Part shown: piece by piece, positions 42,415 through 49,307 of the stretch
How the letters are laid out: every line of letters begins with the position of its first letter
How positions within the stretch are numbered: the first letter of the stretch is position 1
Source: Paraburkholderia podalyriae
GTDB lineage: Bacteria; Pseudomonadota; Gammaproteobacteria; Burkholderiales; Burkholderiaceae
NCBI RefSeq assembly: GCF_014397785.1
Contig: NZ_VZQQ01000045.1
Location: forward strand, 1 to 49,307
Reading direction: 5' to 3'
DNA: 49,307 nucleotides
Position numbers and translations under genes: made by a program
Notes under the pieces: model-generated
What the model was told of the DNA's origin: nothing
Database searches by the model: none
What the model saw: the letters and a program-made list of their open reading frames with translations, nothing else

Positions 42415-43554
42415 ATGGTTCTGAAGAATCTGATCAAGGCAAGGAAAGGACACGAACAGACGCTGTCGGACGACATGCAACTCGTGAGTTCCGGCTTGCT
42501 GCCCGGCTTCGAGGCGCTGCCGACCGTCGTGCTGGTGCTCGACAAGCGCACGCTACGCGTCGCATTCGCGAATCCGTCGGCGGAGTCGATGCTCGCGATG
42601 TCGCGCAGGCAACTCACGCAGATGGCGTGGCCAGACATCTTTTCGAACGCGGACGAACTGGTCGCGACGATCACCGCGATTGCCGCGCACCGTTTTCATG
42701 CGACGCATCTGGACGCCGTGCTCGAGCGCCCGGGCCACGAGCCGCTGCACGCGCATGCGATCGTTGGCTTTCTGGAAAGCGCGCAGGACTACGTGTTGCT
42801 CGAACTGTTCGAGAACGAGCGGCATCTGCGCACCGACCGCGAAGAGCGCATCAACGACCTGACGGCGGTCAACAAGCATCTGATCCGCAATCTCGCGCAC
42901 GAAATCAAGAATCCGCTCGGCGGCATTCGCGGCGCCGCCCAGCTGCTCGAGTTCGAACTCGGCGAGCGTGAGCGCGACGAGTTGCGCGAGTACACCCAGG
43001 TCATCATCAAGGAATCGGACCGGCTGCAGACGCTGGTCGACCGCCTGCTCGAACCGCACCGGCATCCGCACATCGTCGGCGACGTGAATATTCACGAGGT
43101 GTGCGAGCGCGTGCGTCAGCTGATTCTCGCGGAGTTTCCGCGCGGCCTGACGATCGAGCGCGACTACGACGTCAGCGTGCCGGATCTGCGCGGCGACAAG
43201 GAGCAGCTCATCCAGGCGCTGCTGAACATCGTGCGCAATGCCGCCGAGGCGTTGCGCGAGCGGATTTCGCGGGGCGATGCGCGCATCGAACTGCGCACGC
43301 GCATCGCGCGCAAGGTCACCATTTCGAAACGCCTGTGCAAGCTGGCACTGGACTTGCATATCATCGACAACGGCCCAGGCATTCCCGATGAGATTCGCGA
43401 CCGCATTTTCTATCCGCTCGTGTCGGGGCGCGAGGACGGCAGCGGTCTCGGTCTCACGCTAGCGCAGACCTTCGTGCAGCAGCACGATGGTCTGATCGAG
43501 GTGGACAGCCGGCCGGGCCATACCGAGTTTCAGATTCTGCTGCCGCTCGACTGA
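42415..43554 (+). CDS. ntrB: Nitrogen regulation sensor kinase NtrB
   Basis: 379 aa from MVLKNLIKARKGHEQTLSDD (a Met at residue 21 is an alternative). PAS at about 30-130 (PTVVLVLDKRTLRVAFANPS), then the phosphoacceptor H162 in N-L-A-H-E-I-K-N-P-L-G-G-I-R-G-A-A-Q-L-L, N-box at about 270-280 (LLNIVRNAAEAL), and G1/G2 boxes (DNGPGIPDEIRDRIFYPLVS, GSGLGLTLA). No membrane segments: a cytosolic kinase/phosphatase of NtrC governed by PII. The ntrC gene follows 55 bp later with a short tandem repeat between. Length is normal. Confidence 0.97.
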   Translation: MVLKNLIKARKGHEQTLSDDMQLVSSGLLPGFEALPTVVLVLDKRTLRVAFANPSAESMLAMSRRQLTQMAWPDIFSNADELVATITAIAAHRFHATHLDAVLERPGHEPLHAHAIVGFLESAQDYVLLELFENERHLRTDREERINDLTAVNKHLIRNLAHEIKNPLGGIRGAAQLLEFELGERERDELREYTQVIIKESDRLQTLVDRLLEPHRHPHIVGDVNIHEVCERVRQLILAEFPRGLTIERDYDVSVPDLRGDKEQLIQALLNIVRNAAEALRERISRGDARIELRTRIARKVTISKRLCKLALDLHIIDNGPGIPDEIRDRIFYPLVSGREDGSGLGLTLAQTFVQQHDGLIEVDSRPGHTEFQILLPLD

Positions 43555-43571
43555 TCGACTGATCGACTGAT
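43548..43571. repeat. 8-bp tandem repeat CGACTGAT x3 at the ntrB stop
   Basis: Three perfect copies; the first contains the ntrB stop (43552-43554). Copy changes would alter only the ntrB-ntrC spacing. Confidence 0.85.
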
Positions 43572-43609
43572 AGAGACCACAAGCACCTCAAGACTTCTGA
43601 CCGAACTAT

Positions 43610-45148
43610 ATGAAGCCGATCTGGATAGTAGACGACGACCAATCAATTCGCTGGGTGCTCGAGAAAGCGCTGGCGCGCGAGAACCTCGCGACGCGCAGCT
43701 TCGCGAACGTGCGCGAAGCGTCGGCCGCGCTCGATCACGACAGCCCGCAGGTGCTGGTTTCCGATATCCGCATGCCCGGCGGTTCCGGGCTGGAGCTGCT
43801 GCAAACCGTACGTGACAAGGTGCCGGGCTTGCCGGTCATCATCATGACCGCGTTCTCCGATCTCGATAGCGCGGTCGCGGCATTCCAGGGCGGCGCGTTC
43901 GAGTATCTCGCGAAGCCGTTCGACGTCGACAAGGCCGTCGAGCTGATTCGCCGCGCGGTCGACGAAAGTATGCGGGGCGAGCAGACGTGGGATGAGCGCG
44001 TCGCCGAAGCGCCCGAGATGCTCGGTCAGGCGCCCGCGATGCAGGACATGTTTCGCGCGATCGGCCGCCTGTCGCATTCGGCGGCGACCGTGCTCATTAC
44101 CGGCGAATCAGGCACCGGGAAGGAACTGGTCGCGCGTGCGTTGCACCGACATAGCCCACGCGCGAACGGTCCCTTCATCGCGTTGAACACGGCCGCGATT
44201 CCGAAAGATCTACTCGAGTCCGAACTGTTCGGTCACGAGCGCGGCGCGTTCACTGGCGCGCAGGCGTTGCGCCAGGGACGCTTCGAGCAGGCCGAGAACG
44301 GCACGCTCTTTCTCGACGAAATCGGCGACATGCCGTTCGATCTGCAGACGCGCCTGTTGCGCGTGCTGTCGGACGGCCAGTTCTATCGCGTGGGCGGCCA
44401 CAATCCGTTGCGCGCGAATGTGCGGGTGATCGCGGCGACGCACCAGAATCTCGAATCGCGCGTGCGGCAGGGGCTATTTCGCGAGGACTTGTATCACCGT
44501 CTGAACGTGATCCGTCTGCGCTTGCCCGCGTTGCGCGAGCGCAGCGAGGACATTGCGCTGCTCACACGGCATTTCCTGCAGAAAAGCGCGCGCGATCTCG
44601 GCGTCGAATCAAAGCGCGTGTCCGACGAGGCACTCGCCTATCTCGCGTCGCTGCCGTTTCCGGGCAACGTGCGGCAGCTCGAGAACCTCGCGAACTGGCT
44701 CACCGTGATGGCGCCCGCGCAGACGATCGAGATCAAGGATCTGCCGCCCGATCTCGGTCCCGCGCAGGTCGGCGCGAGCGAGCTCGGTGCCGGTGCCGCT
44801 ACCGGCGCGACGGCGGACGCCACTGCGACGAACAACGTTGGATTCGCGGGCAGCGCGCCGCTCGCTGGCGTGAGCGGCGGTACGGTCATGCATCCTGGGG
44901 CTGCGGCCGGTGTATCGGTCGCGACCGCGCTGAGCGCGTGGGAAGGCGGCTTGCGCACCGAGGTCGCGCGGATGCTGCGCGAGAACGCGGCCGACGTGAT
45001 GGACGAGCTTGCGCGCCGCTTCGAAGCGGCCGTGATCCGCGAGGCGCTCGACTTCACCCGCGGCCGCAAAGTCGAGGCGGCCGAGCGCCTCGGCATCGGG
45101 CGCAATACGATTACGCGCAAGATTCAGGAACTCAATATCGAGCCTTGA
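43610..45148 (+). CDS. ntrC: Nitrogen regulator NtrC (sigma-54 enhancer-binding protein)
   Basis: 512 aa, starting MKPIWIVDDDQSIRWVLEKA. Receiver 1-120 with phosphoacceptor D52 (VSDIRMPG) and K102 (AKPFD). AAA+ domain about 140-375: Walker A GESGTGKE at 165-172, the sigma-54 loop G-A-F-T-G-A at 212-217, Walker B GTLFLDEIGD at 231-240 and the F-P-G-N-V-R-Q-L-E-N arginine-finger region. A linker of about 60 residues rich in Ala, Gly, Ser and Thr (about 385-445) is longer than in enteric NtrC. The Fis-type HTH is at the end (KVEAAERLGIGRNTITRKIQ). It would bind the boxes upstream of glnA. It ends near a weak hairpin. Confidence 0.97.
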   Translation: MKPIWIVDDDQSIRWVLEKALARENLATRSFANVREASAALDHDSPQVLVSDIRMPGGSGLELLQTVRDKVPGLPVIIMTAFSDLDSAVAAFQGGAFEYLAKPFDVDKAVELIRRAVDESMRGEQTWDERVAEAPEMLGQAPAMQDMFRAIGRLSHSAATVLITGESGTGKELVARALHRHSPRANGPFIALNTAAIPKDLLESELFGHERGAFTGAQALRQGRFEQAENGTLFLDEIGDMPFDLQTRLLRVLSDGQFYRVGGHNPLRANVRVIAATHQNLESRVRQGLFREDLYHRLNVIRLRLPALRERSEDIALLTRHFLQKSARDLGVESKRVSDEALAYLASLPFPGNVRQLENLANWLTVMAPAQTIEIKDLPPDLGPAQVGASELGAGAATGATADATATNNVGFAGSAPLAGVSGGTVMHPGAAAGVSVATALSAWEGGLRTEVARMLRENAADVMDELARRFEAAVIREALDFTRGRKVEAAERLGIGRNTITRKIQELNIEP

Positions 45149-45184
45149 TGCGCTCGGGTCGAACGATGCTGGATGGCAGGCGAG

Positions 45185-45212
45185 GGCGGCTCAGGCCGCC
45201 TTCGTCGCTTTT
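45185..45212 (+). terminator. Weak terminator-like hairpin after ntrC
   Basis: GGCGGC / GCCGCC with a TCAG loop, followed 10 nt later by TTTT (TTCGTCGCTTTT). A 13-bp direct repeat (GCACCGAGCCCCC, twice, 45213-45238) follows, before the peptidase gene. Confidence 0.45.
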
Positions 45213-45302
45213 GCACCGAGCCCCCGCACCGAGCCCCCGCACCAAACCGGCAATCGGCGCGCACAAGGCATAATCAACGCTGTTCCGATCCGACAGCCAA
45301 CG

Positions 45303-47420
45303 ATGCCTGCTTCTTCCGCTTCTCCCGCCACGTTCGAGTGGCCGCTTTCCCCCGATCCCTTCCTGTCGCTCGAAGCACTGGACGACGCTGACGCACTCGC
45401 GTGGGTCGACGCGCAGAATGCGCGCACACGCGCCGCGTGGTGCAGCGGCGCGTCGTTCGACACGCTCAGACGCCGGCTCGCCGATGCCTATCTGCCGCGC
45501 GAGCGTCCCGTGATTCCGGATCGCTGGAAAGACTGGGCCTACGATCTGTGGCAGGACGAGCGCAATCCACGCGGCATCTGGCGACGCACCGCGTGGGCCG
45601 CATGGCGCAGCGGCGTGCCGGTGTGGCAGAACCTGCTCGACTTCGACGCGCTCGGCGCGGCCGAAGGCACGCCGTGGGTGTGCGCCGATCTCGACATCCT
45701 TTATCCGGACGGCGACCGCGCGCTGATCACGATGTCGCCGGGCGGCTCCGACGCGCTCGTCGCGCGCGAGTTCGATCTCGACGCGCGGCGTTTCGTCGAC
45801 GATGGCTTCGTGATTGCGAAGGCGGGCAAGCACACGGTGTCGTGGATCGATCGCGATACGCTGTACGTCGGCTGGGACAATGGGCGCAAGACGCTGACGC
45901 GTTCCGGCTATCCGCGCGACGTGCGGCGCTGGACGCGCGGCACCGCGCTCGCCGATGCGCCCGTCGTGTTCCGTGGCGAGTTTGGCGACATCGGCGTGGA
46001 AGCGCATTACGATCCGGTCGATCGCCGGCATACGGTGACGAGCAGTGTCGACTTTTTCGATTCCCACACGTATTACCTCGACGACGCTAGCGATGCCTGG
46101 CATCGTTACGAAGTGCCGCCGCACGTCGCGGTGGGGGCGTGGCAGGGTTGGCTGTTGCTCGAGCCGCGGCTCGACTGGGAATGCGAGTGGCACGGCAATC
46201 TCGCGCGCTATCCGGGCGGTGCGCTGCTCGCGATTCGCGAGGATGCGTTTTTGCGCGGTGAGCGCGACGTGACGCCGCTCTTCACGCCGACACCGCTGAC
46301 CTCGGCCTGCGAGTGGTCGCATACACGCCATCATCTGATCGTGTCGTATCTCGACGACGTGCGCGGCAAGACCCTGATCTGGACGCCGTCGCAGCGCGAG
46401 GACAGCACATGGCGGTGGCGCGAGCGGGTGTTCGCGTCGCGCGACGATGCGCAGGTCGACGTGTCGCCGGTCGAGGCGACGCTGAACGACGAAGTGTTCG
46501 TCGACACCGACGATTATCTGCAACCGCCCGCCTATTGGCTCTCCGATCTCGCGCCTGAGGGGTCCGCCGAATGGGAGTTGCTCGACCGTTGGCCGACGCA
46601 GTTCGACGCGAGTCGCGTTGTCGTGACCCGTGGGCATGCGGTATCGGCCGATGGCACGCGCGTACCGTACACGGTGATCGGGCCCGGCGAAGCGTCGTCA
46701 TCGCCGGGCGCTGAAAAACCGACGCGTCAATGTCTGCTGAGCGGCTACGGCGGCTTCGCGATTCCGCTGCTGCCGAGCTATCTAACGGGGCAGGGCATCG
46801 GCTGGCTCGAACGCGGCGGCGTGTATGTAGTCGCGCATATTCGCGGCGGCGGCGAGTTCGGCACGCGCTGGCACACGGCGGCGCAGGGCGAGCATCGCCA
46901 GCGCGCGTTCGATGATTTCATCGCGGTCGCCGAAGCGCTGATCGCGACCGGCGTGACGAGCGCCGCGCAGCTCGGCATTCAGGGCGGCAGCAACGGCGGT
47001 CTGCTGGTGGCCGCCTGCATGGTGCAGCGGCCGGAGCTATTCGGCGCGGTCGTGTGCGAGGTGCCGTTGCTCGATATGAGCCGCTATCACCTGTTGCATG
47101 CGGGCGCGTCGTGGATCGACGAATACGGCGACCCGGGCGAACCCGATGAAGCGCGCGCGCTTGCCGCCTATTCGCCCTATCACAACCTCGCGGCGGGCGT
47201 CGCGTATCCGCCGGTGCTATTCACGACGTCGACCGCCGACGATCGCGTGCATCCCGGCCACGCGCGCAAAATGGCCGCGCGCATGCAGGCGCTGGGCGCG
47301 CAACAGGTGTGGTATCGGGAGAACACCGAAGGCGGACACGGCGGCTCCGATGAGCTGGAGCAGGCCGAGCATGATGCGATGGTATTCGGCTTCCTGTGGG
47401 ATGTGCTGGGCGGCGCTTGA
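45303..47420 (+). CDS. Prolyl oligopeptidase family serine peptidase (S9A)
   Basis: 705 aa. N-terminal seven-bladed propeller (about 70-410; W-A-Y-D-L-W-Q-D-E-R-N-P-R-G-I-W-R-R), then the alpha/beta hydrolase domain: Y-G-G-F-x-x-P oxyanion region, G-G-x-Y-V-V-A-H-I-R-G-G-G-E-F-G, nucleophile S563 in G-G-S-N-G-G, Asp646/647 in T-A-D-D-R-V-H-P and His679 in E-G-G-H-G-G. The catalytic triad is complete. It begins MPASSASPATFEWPLSPDPF without a clear signal peptide, so it is probably cytoplasmic. Cleaves after proline or similar residues in short peptides; the target is unknown. It converges on exonuclease III. Confidence 0.93.
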   Translation: MPASSASPATFEWPLSPDPFLSLEALDDADALAWVDAQNARTRAAWCSGASFDTLRRRLADAYLPRERPVIPDRWKDWAYDLWQDERNPRGIWRRTAWAAWRSGVPVWQNLLDFDALGAAEGTPWVCADLDILYPDGDRALITMSPGGSDALVAREFDLDARRFVDDGFVIAKAGKHTVSWIDRDTLYVGWDNGRKTLTRSGYPRDVRRWTRGTALADAPVVFRGEFGDIGVEAHYDPVDRRHTVTSSVDFFDSHTYYLDDASDAWHRYEVPPHVAVGAWQGWLLLEPRLDWECEWHGNLARYPGGALLAIREDAFLRGERDVTPLFTPTPLTSACEWSHTRHHLIVSYLDDVRGKTLIWTPSQREDSTWRWRERVFASRDDAQVDVSPVEATLNDEVFVDTDDYLQPPAYWLSDLAPEGSAEWELLDRWPTQFDASRVVVTRGHAVSADGTRVPYTVIGPGEASSSPGAEKPTRQCLLSGYGGFAIPLLPSYLTGQGIGWLERGGVYVVAHIRGGGEFGTRWHTAAQGEHRQRAFDDFIAVAEALIATGVTSAAQLGIQGGSNGGLLVAACMVQRPELFGAVVCEVPLLDMSRYHLLHAGASWIDEYGDPGEPDEARALAAYSPYHNLAAGVAYPPVLFTTSTADDRVHPGHARKMAARMQALGAQQVWYRENTEGGHGGSDELEQAEHDAMVFGFLWDVLGGA

Positions 47421-47432
47421 AGCGATCCGCGG

Positions 47433-47452
47433 GCGAGGCAGCGCTGCCTCGC
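47433..47452. terminator. 20-bp perfect palindrome between convergent genes
   Basis: GCGAGGCAGC / GCTGCCTCGC with no spacer, in the 43-bp gap between the peptidase and exonuclease III genes. No T-run, so terminator function is a guess; it may slow transcription from both sides. Confidence 0.4.
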
Positions 47453-47463
47453 TGCGGGGTGGA

Positions 47464-48240
47464 TCAACCGAGCTGCGCGAACACCGGCGCGTGATCGGAA
47501 GGCTGATCCCACTTGCGCGGCACCTTGTCGATGTCGCACGCCGAGCAGATGTCGGCCAATGCCTTCGACAGCAGGATGTGATCGATGCGCAGCCCCGCGT
47601 TGCGACGAAACGCCATCATCCGGTAGTCCCACCACGAATAGATTTTTTCCTGCTGCTCGAACTGGCGGAACGCGTCGAGCAGGCCGAGGCCGATCAGCCG
47701 CACGAACGCCGCGCGTTCCTCGGGCGACACGAGATTCTGACCTTCCCACGCCTTCGGATCGTGCACGTCGCGATCGTCGGGCGCGATGTTGTAGTCGCCG
47801 AGCAACGCGAACTTCGGATGCAGCGTCATCTCGGTGGCGAGCCAGTCGTGCAGCGCGTCGAGCCAGCGCAGCTTGTAGGCGAACTTGTCGGTGCCGGGCG
47901 CCTGGCCGTTCGGGAAATATGCGCAGACGATGCGCACGCCGTCGATGGTCGCCGCGATCACGCGCTGCTGCGGATCCTCGAAACCGGGGATGTTGCGCAC
48001 GATGCTGCTTTCGTCGACGTTCAACCCTTCGCGCACCAGAATGCCGACACCGTTATAGGTTTTCTGACCCGCGTACCAGCTGCGATAGCCGACCGCCTCG
48101 AGCTCGGCGCGCGGAAATTTTTCGTCGGGGAGCTTGAGTTCCTGCAGGCACAGCACGTCCGTGCCGCTGCTCGCGAGCCAGTCGATCACGTGTTGCTGGC
48201 GGACCTTGAGGGAGTTGACGTTCCAGGTGGCGATTTTCAT
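47464..48240 (-). CDS. xthA: Exodeoxyribonuclease III
   Basis: 258 aa, starting MKIATWNVNSLKVRQQHVID. EEP-fold nuclease with the expected residues: W-N-V-N-S-L, L-Q-E-L-K (metal-binding Glu), the Y-x-G-V-G-I-L strand, Y-F-P-N-G-Q, L-L-G-D-Y-N-I-A-P (catalytic Asp/Asn), W-W-D-Y-R, R-I-D-H-I-L-L and the final S-D-H-A-P-V catalytic pair. AP endonuclease and 3'-5' exonuclease for base-excision repair. Normal length. The upstream 48241-48300 segment is AT-rich and likely contains its promoter. Confidence 0.96.
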   Translation of the reverse strand: MKIATWNVNSLKVRQQHVIDWLASSGTDVLCLQELKLPDEKFPRAELEAVGYRSWYAGQKTYNGVGILVREGLNVDESSIVRNIPGFEDPQQRVIAATIDGVRIVCAYFPNGQAPGTDKFAYKLRWLDALHDWLATEMTLHPKFALLGDYNIAPDDRDVHDPKAWEGQNLVSPEERAAFVRLIGLGLLDAFRQFEQQEKIYSWWDYRMMAFRRNAGLRIDHILLSKALADICSACDIDKVPRKWDQPSDHAPVFAQLG

Positions 48241-48645
48241 AAATGGCGTAATGTATTGATTTCAAACGAATATTGTATTTTATTCAGATAACAATATACG
48301 TATTGATATACGATCTGGGGTGTGGTGATTCATTTACTCAAGCCCTATGCCACGCCAGCCTGCCGGCGCAGACTAGCCACGTAATACCAAGGTGGTAGTG
48401 TAACGGGCTGGGCGCCTCGGTCGTCCGTTTGAAATTCAGGACGCCTGCTCCTGCCTGCTGCTGCGGCGCAGCCCGACTTGACTCCCACATCTCGAGCATG
48501 AATGGCCGCTTGGGCCGCCGAATACGGACGTTCGCAATTCGGTCCAGCAGCAACTGTCGGCGCTGTCCAACGTCGGTCCCGATGGGCACTTTGGCCTGCA
48601 CCATCCACAATAGCCGCTGTACTACGCAGAGGATGGCCTGTGGGC
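48241..48645. other. Gap upstream of xthA
   Basis: 405 bp. The first 70 bp are AT-rich with recurring AATATTGTA / TATTGATATACG words, probably promoter DNA. Leftward frames at 48338-48764 are open but unlike any family. No RNA gene is seen. Confidence 0.4.
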
Positions 48646-48840
48646 GTCAACTTCGACCTGAATGATTTGCAGGCGTTTCGAGCCGTCGTATAGTTGGGCG
48701 GCTTCCGGAAGGCCGTCGAGGCGGTCAACATCTTGTGGCCGGCGCTGAGCCGCCCTTTCGACAAGCTCGAGCAGGCAATCCGCCTGCGGCATTTCGAGCG
48801 AACGTTGTCTTCGGAACGATCGATGTCCGCTGGTTATCAA
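48646..48840 (+). pseudogene. LysR-family regulator remnant (N-terminal HTH)
   Basis: The frame VNFDLNDLQAFRAVV, an in-frame TAG at 48691-48693, then LGGFRKAVEAVNILWPALSR and PFDKLEQAIRLRHFERTLSS is a recognisable LysR winged helix. The family reads A-E-L-G-G-F-x-x-A-A-E-A-x-x-x-S-Q-P-A-L-S-R-x-I-x-x-L-E-x-x-L-G-x-x-L-F-E-R-T, so the conserved S-Q is changed to L-W. The effector domain is absent: after about 65 codons the match ends. A truncated, mutated relic. Confidence 0.75.
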
Positions 48841-48921
48841 TGGACGCGGGGGAAAGCCCGCAACGGCCCTAAAGCACAGCAGCCACGTAGTTGCCTTGCC
48901 CCGCGCCGGTAAGACTCGCGC

Positions 48922-49307
48922 TCAGGCCACGAAGCGGCACTGGGACGCGGGCGTGCGCGTGTCCATGTTGCGTCCGCGGTTGAGATGATCGTCGATTTCC
49001 GCCGCGCAGCCGAGCATGCGCGGATAAAGGAAGATCGTGAACGCGGCAGTCTCCAGATCGGACTCGCTGAATTCACCGCGTCGCAGCGGCTGCCACAGCA
49101 TCTTCAGCAGCAATGCAGCGATCACCGCATCGACATTGACGCAATAGACGTTGCGCGAGACGCCTGCCTCGAACAACGCTTGCACCAGCTCGCGATAGAA
49201 CGCATGGAACACGTTGTATTCCCCACGCTTTTCGCACAGGTCCGCAATGAACACCTCGCGCGGGTCGTGGTTGACCGGTCTGTCCTTGAACACCGGATGA
49301 TTCACGC
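48922..49307 (-). CDS. Citrate-synthase-superfamily protein, C-terminal part
   Basis: 128 codons reach the window edge, so the 5' end lies outside. It starts NHPVFKDRPVNHDPREVF, which matches the G-H-x-V-x-x-x-x-x-x-D-P-R segment of citrate synthases and of the citryl-CoA lyase part of ATP-citrate lyase. Then VNVDAVIAALLLKMLW parallels the N-V-D-x-x-I-x-x-x-x-x-x-M-L segment, and F-L-Y-P-R-M-L-G-C-A-A-E-I-D-D-H-L parallels the G-R-x-x-G-x-x-x-H segment. It is not an ordinary GltA; a citryl-CoA lyase-like role is possible. The ending (DTRTPASQCRFVA) has no close parallel I recall. Confidence 0.62.
   Translation of the reverse strand, partial: VNHPVFKDRPVNHDPREVFIADLCEKRGEYNVFHAFYRELVQALFEAGVSRNVYCVNVDAVIAALLLKMLWQPLRRGEFSESDLETAAFTIFLYPRMLGCAAEIDDHLNRGRNMDTRTPASQCRFVA

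Overview
This is a GC-rich chromosomal window that looks like Burkholderiaceae, most likely Paraburkholderia or Burkholderia. That is an inference from the strongly G/C-biased third codon positions, the glnA-ntrB-ntrC order with a sigma-54 promoter, the MocR / FdhF-YdeP pair, the argA-yggX pair, the large DUF3418-type HrpA and a long YadA-like adhesin. No rRNA, complete tRNA or CRISPR array was seen.

Layout. 1-10.3 kb is an accessory, partly decayed region. It holds an intact IS1182-family insertion sequence (403-2044), fragments of a methyltransferase and of an epoxide hydrolase, a MAPEG protein, a DipZ-like thiol-disulfide protein, a secreted alpha/beta hydrolase and an antibiotic-biosynthesis-type monooxygenase. 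A GlxA/AraC-type regulator diverges from the last two. After that comes about 1.3 kb of non-coding repeat-bearing DNA with a phage-type integrase scar, then an orphan toxin / DUF4279 immunity-like pair. 10.6-15.5 kb holds a YgjP-like metallopeptidase, a molybdopterin oxidoreductase of the FdhF/YdeP type and a divergent MocR regulator. 15.5-24.6 kb holds an LprI-like protein, a GAF-PAS-GGDEF-EAL signalling protein, a mercuric-reductase-like flavoprotein, a cupin, TMEM175-like and other membrane proteins, a phosphoesterase and the ProP-type osmolyte transporter. 25.3-31.4 kb holds yggX and argA, with hrpA divergent from argA across only 23 nt. 31.5-34.1 kb is a trimeric autotransporter adhesin preceded by AT-rich DNA. 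34.6-38.7 kb holds a YVTN beta-propeller, a sterol-desaturase-like protein, an EI24 membrane protein and a MoCF protein. 38.8-39.7 kb is a wrecked GH92 glycosidase gene. 39.9-45.2 kb holds a rhodanese and the nitrogen-control module. 45.3-49.3 kb holds a prolyl oligopeptidase, exonuclease III, a LysR fragment and the end of a citrate-synthase-superfamily gene.

How the parts work together. The clearest functional unit is nitrogen control. glnA has a sigma-54 element (GG-N10-GC) and three upstream NtrC-type boxes, and it is followed by a factor-independent terminator and then ntrB and ntrC. The alpha/beta hydrolase and monooxygenase genes read away from their likely regulator across a near-perfect 17-bp dyad. 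The FdhF/YdeP oxidoreductase reads away from a MocR regulator.

The most unusual items are the orphan toxin/immunity pair beside an integrase scar, the palindromic shared -10 element between argA and hrpA, a strong hairpin in the yggX leader, a possible small transcript upstream of proP, and several gene wrecks. I did not find convincing evidence of a wholly new multi-gene system; the toxin/immunity locus is the best candidate for new biology.
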